DNA of 64,000 nucleotides from an uncultured Treponema sp. (GTDB lineage Bacteria > Spirochaetota > Spirochaetia > Treponematales > Treponemataceae). The position numbers were made by a program, and so were the translations under genes. The stretch lies in contig CAMKEG010000001.1 of the NCBI GenBank assembly GCA_946411505.1, positions 682,001-746,000 of the forward strand. Direction: 5' to 3'. The notes under the pieces are model-generated. The model was given only the letters and a program-made list of their open reading frames with translations, did not search any database and was not told the DNA's origin. Shown in pieces: positions 8,404-17,611 of the stretch; positions within the stretch are counted from its first letter, which is position 1; the number at the start of each line of letters is the position of its first letter.

Positions 8404-9915
8404 ATGACAATTTTTCAAAACATCAACCGCCTCGTTTCCTACGCCCTCAAGACGGGCCTCATCGCAAAGGAAGACGCCACGTACACGCAAAACCGCCTCT
8501 TGGAATTGTTCCGCTTGGACGGCTTTGAGGACGCGGAAAAGCTGCCAACGGTCCGCGTCTCTGACTTGGAAAACATCCTAAAGGAACTTTTGGACTGGGC
8601 CGCCGCCAACAATATTTTTGAAGACAGCGGAACGGTCTCGCGCGATTTGTTCGACACAAAAATCATGGGCCTCTTGGTTCCGCCGCCGTCGGACGTCATA
8701 GAAATTTTTGAGACCTTGCGCTCGGACTTTGCCCCGCAAAAGGCCACGGACTGGTTCTATAAATTCTCTCAGGACACAGACTACATCCGCCGCTACCGCG
8801 TTTCCAAGGACTTAAAGTGGAAGGCGGCCACGCCCTACGGCGCTCTTGACATCACGATAAACCTTTCTAAGCCCGAAAAAGACCCCAAGGCCATCGCGGC
8901 GGCGAAGCTTGCCAAGCAGTCGGGCTACCCCAAGTGCCTCCTTTGCCCGCAAAACGAAGGCTACGCAGGCCGCCTTAACCACCCGGCGCGGCAAAACCAC
9001 AGAATCATTCCGCTAACCTTAAACGGCGAGGCCTGGGGCTTCCAGTATTCCCCCTACGTTTACTACAACGAGCACTGCATAGTCTTCAACCAAAAGCACG
9101 TTCCGATGAAAATTTGCCGCGCGACTTTCGAGCGCCTCTTGGACTTTGTGACGCAGTTCCCCCACTACACTTTGGGAAGCAACGCCGACCTTCCGATTGT
9201 AGGCGGCTCAATCTTGACCCACGACCACTTCCAGGGCGGCGCCTACGAGTTCGCGATGGCAAAGGCTCCGGTTGAAACGCAAATAAAATTCGCGGGCTTT
9301 CCTTCCGTCAAAGGCGGAATCGTAAAGTGGCCGATGAGCGTGATTCGCTTGGACTGCGCCCAAAAAGAGCCGCTTGTCGATTTTGCCGAAAAGATTCTTA
9401 AGGCTTGGAGGGGCTACTCCGACAAGGCGGCCTTTGTATTGGCCAAGACCGACGGAACGCCGCACAACACAATCACGCCCATCGCGCGACGGCGCGGCGA
9501 GCTTTACGAGCTTGACTTGGTTTTGCGAAACAACATCACGACCGCCGAGCACCCGCTTGGAGTCTACCATCCGCACGCCGAGCTCCACCACATAAAAAAG
9601 GAAAACATCGGCCTGATAGAAGTCATGGGCTTGGCGGTCTTGCCGTCGCGCCTAAAAACAGAAATGGCCGCGCTTTCTGACGCGCTTGTTGCAGGAACGG
9701 ACATCTCGGACGACGAGCTTTTGGCCAAGCACGCCGAATGGGCTTCCGAGCTAAAGCGCAAGTACAAGTTCACCAAGGACAACGCTGACAAAATTCTTCG
9801 CAAGGAAATCGGAATCGTCTTTTCCAAAGTCTTGGAGCACGCGGGCGTTTACAAGCGCGACAAGGCCGGAAAGGAAGCCTTCTTGCGCTTTGTCCAAGCC
9901 GTGAACAAAAAGTAA
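8404..9915 (+). CDS. galT: UTP/UDP-glucose-hexose-1-phosphate uridylyltransferase, GalT type 2
   Basis: 503 residues, the length of the Gram-positive-type (family 2) GalT rather than the 350-residue E. coli type. The family converts galactose-1-phosphate and UDP-glucose to UDP-galactose and glucose-1-phosphate in the Leloir pathway. Visible motifs include YPKCLLCPQNEGYAGR, GSILTHDHFQGG, which carries the conserved His motif, and GVYHPHAELHHIKKENIGLIEVMG near the C-terminus. The ATG at 8404 lies ten bases after the previous stop. galK and galE are not in the window, so the pathway must be completed elsewhere. Confidence 0.9.
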   Translation: MTIFQNINRLVSYALKTGLIAKEDATYTQNRLLELFRLDGFEDAEKLPTVRVSDLENILKELLDWAAANNIFEDSGTVSRDLFDTKIMGLLVPPPSDVIEIFETLRSDFAPQKATDWFYKFSQDTDYIRRYRVSKDLKWKAATPYGALDITINLSKPEKDPKAIAAAKLAKQSGYPKCLLCPQNEGYAGRLNHPARQNHRIIPLTLNGEAWGFQYSPYVYYNEHCIVFNQKHVPMKICRATFERLLDFVTQFPHYTLGSNADLPIVGGSILTHDHFQGGAYEFAMAKAPVETQIKFAGFPSVKGGIVKWPMSVIRLDCAQKEPLVDFAEKILKAWRGYSDKAAFVLAKTDGTPHNTITPIARRRGELYELDLVLRNNITTAEHPLGVYHPHAELHHIKKENIGLIEVMGLAVLPSRLKTEMAALSDALVAGTDISDDELLAKHAEWASELKRKYKFTKDNADKILRKEIGIVFSKVLEHAGVYKRDKAGKEAFLRFVQAVNKK

Positions 9916-9927
9916 GAAGCGCGTAAA

Positions 9928-10710
9928 ATGGAAAAGTCAGACTTCGCTAAAATATTAAGAATCACCTCCCCCATATTCTTTGGCTACGTTTCCATCGGCA
10001 TTCCCTTTGGGCTTATGGTCGCGCGAGCGGGCTACCCCTGGTGGCTGGCCCCTCTTATGAGCGTCACGATGTACACGGGAACGGGCCAGTACATCGCCAT
10101 CGGAATGTTCGCGGCCGGCGCGGGCTTGGCGCAAATAATGCTGGTTCAAGTCTTGGTCGGAATCCGCCACGTTTTTTACGGACTGTCGCTTTTGACAAAA
10201 TTCAAGGGCGTGGGAAAATGGAAGGCCTTTTTGATTTACGCCTTGACCGACGAAACCTACGCGGTCCTTTGCTCAGTAGACGCTCCGGCCGGCCAAAAGC
10301 CAGGGCCGTTTTTTTCCGCAATCGCCGCGATGGACCTTTTTTACTGGACTTTGGGCGGAACAATCGGCGCTGTCGCCGGAAGCCTGATTAACTTTTCGTT
10401 TGAGGGCGTTGACTTTGCCCTTACCGCGCTCTTTTGCGTGATTTTGACGGAACAAATACTGGCCAGCAAGGACTTTTTGCCGCCCGCGATTGGAATCGCC
10501 TCGTCCATCGCCGCGGCCGTCTTGGAGCGCGTCGGAATTCTTCCGCAAGGCAACATGCTCTTGCTTTCGCTTTCGGTCGGAATCACCGCGCTTGCCTTGG
10601 CCAAAAATCTTTCCAAGCCCAAAACTGCGCCGGGCGGCTCCCAAGCGGCGGCTCCGGCGGAAAACGGCGGAAAGCCCCAAAACGACTCGGGCCAAGGGGG
10701 CGAAAAATGA
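9928..10710 (+). CDS. azlC: Branched-chain amino acid exporter large subunit AzlC
   Basis: 260 residues with about seven membrane helices and the AzlC signature near the N-terminus (SPIFFGYVSIGIPFGLMVARAG) and GIRHVFYGLSLL. With AzlD it forms a two-subunit inner-membrane permease that exports branched-chain amino acids or analogues. The extra 35 residues at the C-terminus are Gly/Ala/Pro/Lys-rich and low-complexity. It follows galT after 12 bases and overlaps azlD by four bases (ATGA), so the last two are translationally coupled. Confidence 0.88.
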   Translation: MEKSDFAKILRITSPIFFGYVSIGIPFGLMVARAGYPWWLAPLMSVTMYTGTGQYIAIGMFAAGAGLAQIMLVQVLVGIRHVFYGLSLLTKFKGVGKWKAFLIYALTDETYAVLCSVDAPAGQKPGPFFSAIAAMDLFYWTLGGTIGAVAGSLINFSFEGVDFALTALFCVILTEQILASKDFLPPAIGIASSIAAAVLERVGILPQGNMLLLSLSVGITALALAKNLSKPKTAPGGSQAAAPAENGGKPQNDSGQGGEK

Positions 10711-11030
10711 ACTACAATCTTGTCGTCGCCCTTACAATCGTCCTCACAACCGCGCTCTTGTTCTTCTACCGGGGCGCCCCCTTCTTTATTTTTTCCAAGC
10801 GGGAGCCGCCGGCCGGCCTTAAGTTCGTCGAAAAATGCATTCCTCCCTTGATAATCGCCACACTGATCGTCTACTGTTTAAAGGACATAAATTTCTCGGC
10901 GCGCCCTTACGGAGCCCCGCATTTTATCGCGATCGCCGCCACCGTCGGCCTTCACTTGTGGAAGCGCAATTCAATGGCAAGCATCTTTGGCGGCACGATT
11001 TTGTTCATGCTTTTAAGCCGCGTTTTTTAG
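10707..11030 (+). CDS. azlD: Branched-chain amino acid exporter small subunit AzlD
   Basis: 107 residues with three to four hydrophobic helices, typical of AzlD, the small partner of AzlC. The ATG at 10707 overlaps the azlC stop in an ATGA arrangement. The pattern CIPPLIIATLIVYCL and the closing GGTILFMLLSRVF match the family. It ends the galT-azlCD run; a new promoter for the pot operon follows. Confidence 0.87.
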   Translation: MNYNLVVALTIVLTTALLFFYRGAPFFIFSKREPPAGLKFVEKCIPPLIIATLIVYCLKDINFSARPYGAPHFIAIAATVGLHLWKRNSMASIFGGTILFMLLSRVF

Positions 11031-11050
11031 CCTTTTTTTCAAAATTCCTA

Positions 11051-11079
11051 TTGACAAAGAGGCTCAATAACATCATTCT
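11051..11079 (+). promoter_or_regulatory. Likely promoter of the potABCDD operon
   Basis: A consensus TTGACA (11051-11056) is followed after 17 nt by CATTCT (11074-11079), a weak -10. It lies in the only sizeable gap (124 nt) upstream of potA. No known riboswitch structure is evident in the leader. Confidence 0.4.
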
Positions 11080-11154
11080 ATGCCTTATGCGTTTACATAG
11101 CGTTAAGCCGGCCGACTACGGCGGCAAAGATTATTAGTTACAGAGGCTCGTGGT

Positions 11155-12345
11155 TTGAAAGGCAGTCAAGTTACCATCGACCATGTCAGCAAGCGTTTCG
11201 GCGATTTTGTCGCGCTTGACGACATCAACTTTACGATTAAGCCCGGCGAGTTTTTCTCGCTGCTTGGACCTTCGGGATGCGGAAAGACGACGCTCTTGCG
11301 CATCATAGCGGGATTTGAATTTCCCGACGAGGGCGTTGTTTTGTTCGACGACAAGAACGTCATTCCTTTGGCCGCCAACAAGCGCCAGTCGAACACAGTC
11401 TTTCAAAACTACGCGCTTTTTCCGCACTTGACGGTCTACGAAAACGTGGCCTTTCCATTGCGCCTTAAAAAAGCCCCAAAAGAAGAAATCGACCAAAAGG
11501 TAAAGCAGTACTTGCGCTTGGTTCAGCTTGAAGCCCACATGCAAAAAAAGCCCAACCAACTTTCGGGCGGCCAAAAGCAGCGCGTCGCCATAGCCCGCGC
11601 CCTGATAAACGAGCCGAAAGTGCTTTTGCTCGACGAGCCGCTTAGCGCCTTGGACGCCAAGCTTCGCGCAAACCTCTTGCTTGACTTGGACGCGATTCAC
11701 GACAAAATCGGAATCACTTTCATTTACGTGACCCACGACCAGAGCGAAGCGCTCTCGGTCAGCGACAGAATAGCGGTAATGAATTCCGGCCACGTATTGC
11801 AGGTCGGAACGCCCTTTGAAATTTACGAAAGTCCGGCGACGCAGTTTGTCGCGCAGTTCATCGGCGACACAAACCTCTTTGAGGCGGAAGTCGTGGAATG
11901 CGTTGAGCACAAGGATCCCAACGGCAACGACGACTGGATGGTCACTTGCAAGGTTCCCGCCCTTGGAAAGCAAGCGTCTCTTTCCACCGACACGGCGGAA
12001 CAGCAGACCCTGGACAAATACATGATGGTCACCGACTACGAACACACCGAGCCCGGACAAAAGGTGGCCTTCACGATTCGCCCCGAAAAAGTGCGAATCA
12101 CAAAGCAGGAGCCGGACACCGGCGGCCGCACCGACATCAACGTTTACAAGGGCGTCGTCGAGGAGCCGATTTATTCCGGCTTCCAGTCAAAGTTCTACGT
12201 CCGCTTGGAAAACGGCGCGCTCGTGAAAATTTTCAAGCAGCACACCAACTATATGGAAAACGGTCCCGCCATTCAATGGAAGGACCAAGTGTACGTCTCT
12301 TGGTCGGCCGAGGACGCTTATCTAGTCGAAGACATTGACAAGTAG
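11155..12345 (+). CDS. potA: Spermidine/putrescine ABC transporter ATPase PotA
   Basis: 396 residues. Walker A is GPSGCGKTT, the signature [15 protein letters not shown], Walker [13 protein letters not shown] and the switch His lies in YVTHDQSEA; a C-terminal TOBE-like regulatory domain follows from about residue 240. It powers polyamine uptake through PotB/PotC. The start is a TTG at 11155 with a GAGG element eight bases before; no in-frame ATG lies nearby. It heads potABC-potD-potD2. A second, MsmK-type ATPase at 56.4 kb is clearly different in its C-terminal domain. Confidence 0.93.
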   Translation: MKGSQVTIDHVSKRFGDFVALDDINFTIKPGEFFSLLGPSGCGKTTLLRIIAGFEFPDEGVVLFDDKNVIPLAANKRQSNTVFQNYALFPHLTVYENVAFPLRLKKAPKEEIDQKVKQYLRLVQLEAHMQKKPNQLSGGQKQRVAIARALINEPKVLLLDEPLSALDAKLRANLLLDLDAIHDKIGITFIYVTHDQSEALSVSDRIAVMNSGHVLQVGTPFEIYESPATQFVAQFIGDTNLFEAEVVECVEHKDPNGNDDWMVTCKVPALGKQASLSTDTAEQQTLDKYMMVTDYEHTEPGQKVAFTIRPEKVRITKQEPDTGGRTDINVYKGVVEEPIYSGFQSKFYVRLENGALVKIFKQHTNYMENGPAIQWKDQVYVSWSAEDAYLVEDIDK

Positions 12346-12352
12346 GACGGCG

Positions 12353-13291
12353 ATGACAGAAAATTCCAGCGAAACAAAGGCCGTGAAAAAGGCCAACCCC
12401 GGCCCCTTTTACGCCTGGCCGATGGGCTTGTGGTTCACGATTTTTTTCATCGCGCCTATTGTCATAATCATTTGCTACTCGTTCATGAAGCGCGACGTTT
12501 ACGGCGGCGTCGAGGCAAAATTCACGCTCAAGGCCTACCAGCAAATGCTGGATCCGGCCTACGGAAGAATTTTTATCCGAACGCTTTTCATAGCGGTTTT
12601 GTCAAGCTTTTTGTGCATCGCGGTCGCGCTTCCTTGCGGCTACGCTATCGCGCGAAGCAAGCGTCAAACGCTCTTTTTGATTTTGGTAATCATTCCCTTC
12701 CTTACAAATTCGCTCATACGCATTTTTGCCTGGATGACGATTTTGGGCGACAACGGCTTGCTCAACTCATTTTTGCGCATGCTTCATTTCGCGCCGCGAA
12801 AGTTCATGTTCACAAAGGGAGCGATTGTCTTGGTCAGCGTCTACATGTACCTACCCTACGCGATTCTTCCCATCTTCACCAGCGTGGACCGCTTTGACTT
12901 TAGCCTGCTTGAGGCGGCGCGCGACTTGGGAGCGACAAAGAGCCAGTCAATGACAAAGGTTTTGATACCGGGAATCAAGAGCGGAATTTTGAGCGCCTTG
13001 ATTTTCACCTTCATACCGATATTCGGCCAGTACACCGTTCCGCAAATGGTCGGCGGAAAGGACAGCTACATGCTAGGAAACATCATCGTCGACCAAGTGC
13101 AAAAGGCGCGCAACTGGCCCTTGGCCTCGGCCTTTAGCCTTGTAATCACGATTGTTTCAATGGCTTCCATTATGTGGATGCTTTCTTCAAGCAAGAAGGA
13201 GGCGGCGCTCAAAAAGTCCTCCACAAAGGAAGACTTGGCCGCCAACATGAACGGCCCGATAATCGCAAAAAGTCTTGGAGGCGCCAAATGA
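12353..13291 (+). CDS. potB: Spermidine/putrescine ABC transporter permease PotB
   Basis: 312 residues with six membrane helices and the EAA loop (LLEAARDLGATKSQSMTKVLIP) that docks on the ATPase. I chose the ATG at 12353, which has AGGA six bases upstream, rather than an upstream in-frame start inside potA. It forms the inner-membrane channel with PotC. The stop overlaps the potC start (ATGA). Confidence 0.92.
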   Translation: MTENSSETKAVKKANPGPFYAWPMGLWFTIFFIAPIVIIICYSFMKRDVYGGVEAKFTLKAYQQMLDPAYGRIFIRTLFIAVLSSFLCIAVALPCGYAIARSKRQTLFLILVIIPFLTNSLIRIFAWMTILGDNGLLNSFLRMLHFAPRKFMFTKGAIVLVSVYMYLPYAILPIFTSVDRFDFSLLEAARDLGATKSQSMTKVLIPGIKSGILSALIFTFIPIFGQYTVPQMVGGKDSYMLGNIIVDQVQKARNWPLASAFSLVITIVSMASIMWMLSSSKKEAALKKSSTKEDLAANMNGPIIAKSLGGAK

Positions 13292-14154
13292 AAAAGAACC
13301 CCTTCAAGATGTTCACAAAGCCCGCGCGCCAGCCGGAGCCGACCCGCCACGCCAAGCGCTCTTGGAAAAAGCGCGCAGTGTCCTTCGGCTTTTCCAACGC
13401 GACGCTCGCGCTCACCTTGGTCTTTTTGTTCCTGCCGCTTTTTGTCATTGTCTTCTATTCATTCAACGAGGCCAAGGACACGACGTGGACAAAATTTTCG
13501 CTTGTCTGGTACGAAAAGTTGATTTTCGGCTCCAGCGATTTGTGGGCCTCGCTTTGGAACAGCGTCTTTGTCGCCGTCGTTTCGTCTTTGGTGGCGACGA
13601 TTTTGGGAAGCTTGGCCGCAATCGGAATAACTTGGTACAAATTTAAAGGCAGAAGCTACATTCAGTCAACGAGCTTTTTGCCGATGGTTCTGCCGGAAGT
13701 AATCATGGGCGTGTCGCTCTTGATTTTCTTCAGCGGAATAAAAATGGCGCTCGGCCTTACGACGATATTCATCGCGCACACGACTTTCTGCATGCCTTTC
13801 GTCTACCTTATGGTCAGCGCCAGAATCGACGAGTTTGACTACTCCATCATTGAAGCCAGCCACGATTTGGGCGCCAACGAAGTCCAAACATTGTTCAAAG
13901 TCATACTCCCGGCCATTATGCCTGGAATAATTTCAGGCTTCATGATGAGCGTCACGATGTCTTTGGAAGACTACGTAATCACTTTCTTGGTTTCAGGCCC
14001 CGGCAGCACGACTCTTCCGCTTTACGTATACTCGATGATCCGCTTTGGCGTAAGCCCGGTCATCAACGCTCTCTCTTTTGTTTTGATTGTCGCGATTTGT
14101 TTCGTTACAATAATTCTGCGAAAAAGCGTCAAGAGCATCGCCTCTTCCCGCTAG
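13288..14154 (+). CDS. potC: Spermidine/putrescine ABC transporter permease PotC
   Basis: 288 residues, six membrane helices, and the EAA loop IIEASHDLGANEVQTLFKVI. The N-terminal 40 residues are unusually Lys/Arg/Pro-rich and precede the first helix. The ATG at 13288 overlaps the potB stop by four bases. It is followed after 22 bases by potD, so the ABC system is complete. Confidence 0.92.
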   Translation: MKKNPFKMFTKPARQPEPTRHAKRSWKKRAVSFGFSNATLALTLVFLFLPLFVIVFYSFNEAKDTTWTKFSLVWYEKLIFGSSDLWASLWNSVFVAVVSSLVATILGSLAAIGITWYKFKGRSYIQSTSFLPMVLPEVIMGVSLLIFFSGIKMALGLTTIFIAHTTFCMPFVYLMVSARIDEFDYSIIEASHDLGANEVQTLFKVILPAIMPGIISGFMMSVTMSLEDYVITFLVSGPGSTTLPLYVYSMIRFGVSPVINALSFVLIVAICFVTIILRKSVKSIASSR

Positions 14155-14176
14155 ATTATTTTATAAGGATACTTTT

Positions 14177-15232
14177 ATGAAAAAAAGCGTCGTAAAATTT
14201 TCAGCCCTTGTATTGGCCGCGCTCACAGCGTTGTCATTCCTTTCATCTTGCTCAAAGAAAAACGACAGGACTTTGTTCCTCTACAACTGGACGTATTACA
14301 CGCCGGACCAAGTTTTGCGCGACTTTGAGAAAGAGTTCAACTGCGTGGTCAAGGTTGACTCCTACGCCTCCAACGAGGAAATGTATTCAAAGCTCAAGGC
14401 CGGCGCCAAGGGCTACGACATCGTCGTTCCCTCGCAGGACTACGTTTCAATAATGATAAGCCAGGGAATGCTGCAGCCCTTGGACCAGTCAAAGATGACG
14501 AACAAGGACAACATCAATCCGCTGGCCTTGGAAAAAGCGACCTACGACCCGACAATGAAATACGCCGTGCCCTATTACTTTGGAGCGGCCGGCATTTCCG
14601 TAAACAAAACAAAGGTTCCCGAAGGCTACGCCCGCGACTGGAGCGTTTTTTCCGACAAGCGCTTCGCCGGACACGCCACGATGATGGACGACATGCGGGA
14701 AGTCATGGGAGACGCCTTGGTTCACCTTGGAAAGAGCGTGAACACATTGGACGACGCGGACTTGGACGCCGCCGAAAAATTGATAGAAAAGGAATGGAAG
14801 CCCAACATCGTAAAGTTTGACGCGGAGAGCTTCGGAAAGTCATTCGCGTCCGGCGACTTTTGGCTTTGCCACGGATACGCCGAAGTCATCTACGGCGAAG
14901 TTCCCGAAGAAAAATGGGACGAGACAATCGACTTCTTCATTCCGGAGGAAGGCGGAGCCGCCTACCTTGACAGCATGTGCATCCTTAAGGACGCCCGCCA
15001 TGTTGAATTGGCCAACGAGTTCATCAACTACATCCACAGGCCGGAAGTTTACGCCAAGTTCTTGGACGCGTTCAGCTTCCCCTGCTTTGTCAACCTAAAG
15101 GCCGCCCAATACATGACACGAAAGCCCATGTACGAGGCCAGCCAAATGAACAACTGCGAGCTTAAGAACGACGTCGGCGAGGGCTTGGACAAGTACAACG
15201 AACGCTGGCAGCGCATCCGCTTTACGGACTAA
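14177..15232 (+). CDS. potD: Polyamine-binding lipoprotein PotD (copy 1)
   Basis: 351 residues with a lipoprotein signal peptide ending in LSSC (Cys about residue 26), then a PotD-type solute-binding fold. LFLYNWTYYTP matches the NWT polyamine-binding loop near the PotD N-terminus, and PSQDYVSIM and ATMMDDMREVMGDAL are conserved. It captures spermidine or putrescine and delivers it to PotBC. AAGGA lies before the ATG. A paralogue follows 347 bases downstream, so two binding proteins probably share one transporter. Confidence 0.92.
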   Translation: MKKSVVKFSALVLAALTALSFLSSCSKKNDRTLFLYNWTYYTPDQVLRDFEKEFNCVVKVDSYASNEEMYSKLKAGAKGYDIVVPSQDYVSIMISQGMLQPLDQSKMTNKDNINPLALEKATYDPTMKYAVPYYFGAAGISVNKTKVPEGYARDWSVFSDKRFAGHATMMDDMREVMGDALVHLGKSVNTLDDADLDAAEKLIEKEWKPNIVKFDAESFGKSFASGDFWLCHGYAEVIYGEVPEEKWDETIDFFIPEEGGAAYLDSMCILKDARHVELANEFINYIHRPEVYAKFLDAFSFPCFVNLKAAQYMTRKPMYEASQMNNCELKNDVGEGLDKYNERWQRIRFTD

Positions 15233-15330
15233 CAGCGGCAAGAACAACACTCTGCAAGCCAAAGATTGTTCGATTGCCGCATAAGCCGCAACATTCGCGC
15301 TCGCGACTAAGCTCGCGCGAACAGCGGTAC

Positions 15331-15505
15331 TTCGCTTGCGGGCCTGTGCCGCTCGCAAGTCGCGAACGCAAGACCGCAAGCGTTGGTTCGAGCGGATTTC
15401 CGCGACGCTTCGCTTGCGGGCCTGTGCCGCTCGCAAGTCGCGAACGCAAGACCCCAAGCGTTGGTTCGAGCGGATTTCCGCGACGCTTCGCTTGCGGGCC
15501 TGTAT
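15331..15505. repeat. 78-bp tandem repeat between the two potD genes (2.2 copies)
   Basis: Units begin at 15331 and 15409 with a partial third copy from 15487; the two full units differ at about one base (ACCGCAAG versus ACCCCAAG). Because 78 is a multiple of three, the repeat makes a periodic antisense reading frame, but that frame has no start signal or other support. Each unit contains short inverted segments around GCTTGCGGG. Together with the following GC-rich hairpin (15519-15537), it fills the 347-bp gap between the potD genes and may attenuate or terminate transcription between them. Confidence 0.8.
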
Positions 15506-15579
15506 CATAAAACTGTCGCGGCCTGTTTGAGGGCCGCCAAAATATAATTGAGGTTAGATAATTTTTAAGGAGATTAGCC

Positions 15580-16617
15580 ATGAAAAAAGCATCTGCATTG
15601 TTGGGCGCGGCCCTTGTCGCGCTTTCGCTCTCGTCTTGCGCAAAAAAAGACGTCGACACACTTTACCTTTACAACTGGACATACTACACTCCGGAAAAGG
15701 TAGTTGAAAGCTTTGAAAATGAATTCAAGTGCAAGGTAAAGCTTGACAGCTACTCGACTTGCGAAGAAATGTATTCAAAACTTCGCGCGGGAGCCAAGGG
15801 CTACGACGTGGTCATTCCGTCAAACGACTTTGTCTCTATTATGATAAAGCAAGGAATGCTCCAAAAAATCGACAAGACAAAAATCAAGAACGCGGACAAA
15901 ATCAACCCCGGCGTTTTGAAAATGCTGGACTTTGACAGCAACATGGAATGGTGCGTTCCTTACGCCTTGAGCGCCACAGGAATCATGGTTAACAAAACAA
16001 AAGTTCCGTCCGGATACGCCCGCGACTACAGCGTTTTGGCGGACCCCCGCTTTGCCGGACACGCCACGATGATGGACGACGCGCGCGAAGTTTTTGGCTC
16101 GGCCTTGCTCAGCCTTGGCCACGACATGAACAGCCTTGACGACGGCGACTTGAAGGAAGCCTTTAATTTGGTCAACGGAAAGTGGAAGCCAAACTTGGCC
16201 AAGTTTGACGCGGAGGCTTTTGGAAAGTCGTTCGCCAGCGGAGACTTGTGGCTTTGCCAAGGCTACCCCGAAATCGTTTACGGCGAAGTTGACGAAAGCC
16301 GCTGGGACGAAATCATAGACTTCTTCATTCCCGAAGTCGGAGGCCCTGCCACTTTGGACTGCATGGTCATCCTTAAGGACGCGCCCCACCCCGAGCTTGC
16401 AAACGAGTTCATCAACTTCATCCACAGGCCGGAAAACTACGCGCTCTTCATCGACGAGTTCCGCTATCCTTGCGTCGTGAACCCGGCGGCCTTGCAATAC
16501 GTGACGACAAAGCCGATGTACGACCCAGAACAGGCGCTCAACTGCACGCTAAAGGCCGACTTGGGCGACGGCTTGGACAAGTACCACGAGTTGTGGCAGC
16601 AGATAAGGTTTAATTAA
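15580..16617 (+). CDS. potD: Polyamine-binding lipoprotein PotD (copy 2)
   Basis: 345 residues, lipobox LSSC near residue 20, and the same fold as copy 1: LYLYNWTYYTP, PSNDFVSIM, ATMMDDAREVFGSAL. The two proteins are clearly paralogous over the full length but differ in residues around the binding pocket (PSQDY versus PSNDF), which could separate putrescine from spermidine preference. It has AAGGAG before the ATG and a TATAAT at 15543-15548 that might give it its own transcript. Its last codons and stop lie inside the terminal inverted repeat of the foldback element at 16610. Confidence 0.91.
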   Translation: MKKASALLGAALVALSLSSCAKKDVDTLYLYNWTYYTPEKVVESFENEFKCKVKLDSYSTCEEMYSKLRAGAKGYDVVIPSNDFVSIMIKQGMLQKIDKTKIKNADKINPGVLKMLDFDSNMEWCVPYALSATGIMVNKTKVPSGYARDYSVLADPRFAGHATMMDDAREVFGSALLSLGHDMNSLDDGDLKEAFNLVNGKWKPNLAKFDAEAFGKSFASGDLWLCQGYPEIVYGEVDESRWDEIIDFFIPEVGGPATLDCMVILKDAPHPELANEFINFIHRPENYALFIDEFRYPCVVNPAALQYVTTKPMYDPEQALNCTLKADLGDGLDKYHELWQQIRFN

Positions 16618-16776
16618 AACACGGACTAAACAGGCGGGTCCCAGCGACGGCAAAAAAGTTTTGGCGCCTCCCGCCACTAGCTCCCGGCTTGACGCCTGCG
16701 GCCAAGCCAGGAGCTGGCGGGGCCCTCCAAACTTTTCTTGCCTGCGTCCCGCCTTTTATGTCCGTGTTTTAATTAA
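16610..16776. repeat. Foldback (MITE-like) element, copy 1
   Basis: A 17-bp perfect terminal inverted repeat TTAATTAAAACACGGAC (16610-16626) matches its complement at 16760-16776. Inside, GGCGGG/CCCGCC arms and a CTCCCGGCTTG...CAAGCC-GGAG inner stem make almost the whole 167 bp self-complementary. The left end includes the last codons and TAA of potD2. About 140 bp are closely repeated at 17434-17573. It encodes no transposase and may also act as a terminator. With the downstream partial repeat it accounts for the gene-free stretch 16618-16936. Confidence 0.75.
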
Positions 16777-16792
16777 TTCTATATTCCACAAA

Positions 16793-16850
16793 ACGGAGCG
16801 TAGCGACGTAGTGTTGCCGCCAGTCGCCCCGCGCCTTTGCGCGGCAATTC
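16793..16850. repeat. Partial copy of the 125-bp structured repeat A
   Basis: The segment with GTTGCCGCCAGTCGCCCCGC matches the outer part of the structured repeat found at 59216-59340 and, inverted, at 47631-47757, but the central hairpins are missing. It looks like a deleted copy. Confidence 0.45.
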
Positions 16851-16936
16851 TCTTTTCCAATAAAAAACTTCTACGCCCCGTCTGTTTTTCCGCTGCGCGT
16901 TTTGAATCATTTCAACCAGCGCGTTTCAATTAACTG

Positions 16937-17374
16937 TCAATCAGGAATCCTATATTCCACAAAGCGGATGCGGCCGGCTTCCGCGCAGGCCTTTATTTGG
17001 CGCTCGCGTTTGGAAAGGGAGGCTTCGCCGCTTTTAACTTCTATCAACAAAATTTCTTTTATCTCGTCTCCGTCGGCGGCTCCCGGAAAGGCCACAAAGT
17101 CCACGGGTTTTCCGACAAAGCGCGCGTCGGCGGGATTGCAGGGAAAGCCCGGCAAAAAGGGAGCCAGTTGCTCGCCGGCCAAGCCTCCCAAAACCGCGCG
17201 GGATTTTTTGACCGCGTCCTTTCTGGCCTCGCGCAGGCGCCGCGAAAAGCTTAAGGCGCAAATCAAAAAGCCCGCCAAAAACGAAAGCGCGGCAAACGCG
17301 ACGATGACAAAAAACAAAAAAGCGCCGCCGCGCGCAAACAAGTCTGTCAATTGACTAAATAAGGTTTTGAGCAT
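16937..17374 (-). CDS. Membrane-anchored endonuclease-like protein related to archaeal Holliday junction resolvases
   Basis: 145 residues. An N-terminal membrane helix (about residues 18-40, FLFFVIVAFAALSFLAGF) is followed by a domain resembling the Endonuc_Holl (PF10107) family: SRAVLGGLAGEQLAPFLPGF, DARFVGKPVDFVAF and IKEILLIEVKSGEASLSKRERQI. The E-x-D-x(n)-E-V-K pattern is that of PD-(D/E)XK nucleases. Function is unproven. I chose the ATG at 17374 because the longer frame runs into the foldback element. It is bracketed by two copies of that element, which hints at past mobilisation. Confidence 0.65.
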   Translation of the reverse strand: MLKTLFSQLTDLFARGGAFLFFVIVAFAALSFLAGFLICALSFSRRLREARKDAVKKSRAVLGGLAGEQLAPFLPGFPCNPADARFVGKPVDFVAFPGAADGDEIKEILLIEVKSGEASLSKRERQIKACAEAGRIRFVEYRIPD

Positions 17375-17414
17375 AAAATAAAGGATAACATAATTTTGGA
17401 AAAATGAAAACAAC

Positions 17415-17577
17415 AAAATATGGACAAAAAAAAAGGCGGGTCCCAACGACGGCAAAAAAGTTTTGGCGCCTCCCGCCCCTCGCTCCCGGCTTGACGCCTG
17501 CGGCCAAGCCGTCCGCTGGCGGGCCCCTCCAAACCTTTCTTGCCTGCGTCCCGCCCCTTTGTGTCCGTGTTTTTACT
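17415..17577. repeat. Foldback (MITE-like) element, copy 2
   Basis: About 140 bp (17434-17573) align with 16632-16770 with few changes, and the outer ends are imperfect inverted repeats (AAAATATGGAC versus GTCCGTGTTTTT). It lies between the nuclease-like gene and the radical SAM gene. Confidence 0.7.
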
Positions 17578-17611
17578 TTTATCTTTACAATAACTTGCGA
17601 GGTCGTATTTT

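Noticed and set aside
15331..15505. CRISPR or rRNA-like repeat
   Set aside because: The repeats are directly contiguous without spacers and do not resemble any RNA gene.
15095..15659. Antisense frames with repeated GPQAKRRGNPLEPT peptides
   Set aside because: The periodic peptide is only the translation of the 78-bp DNA repeat; there is no start signal and the frames run into potD coding sequence.
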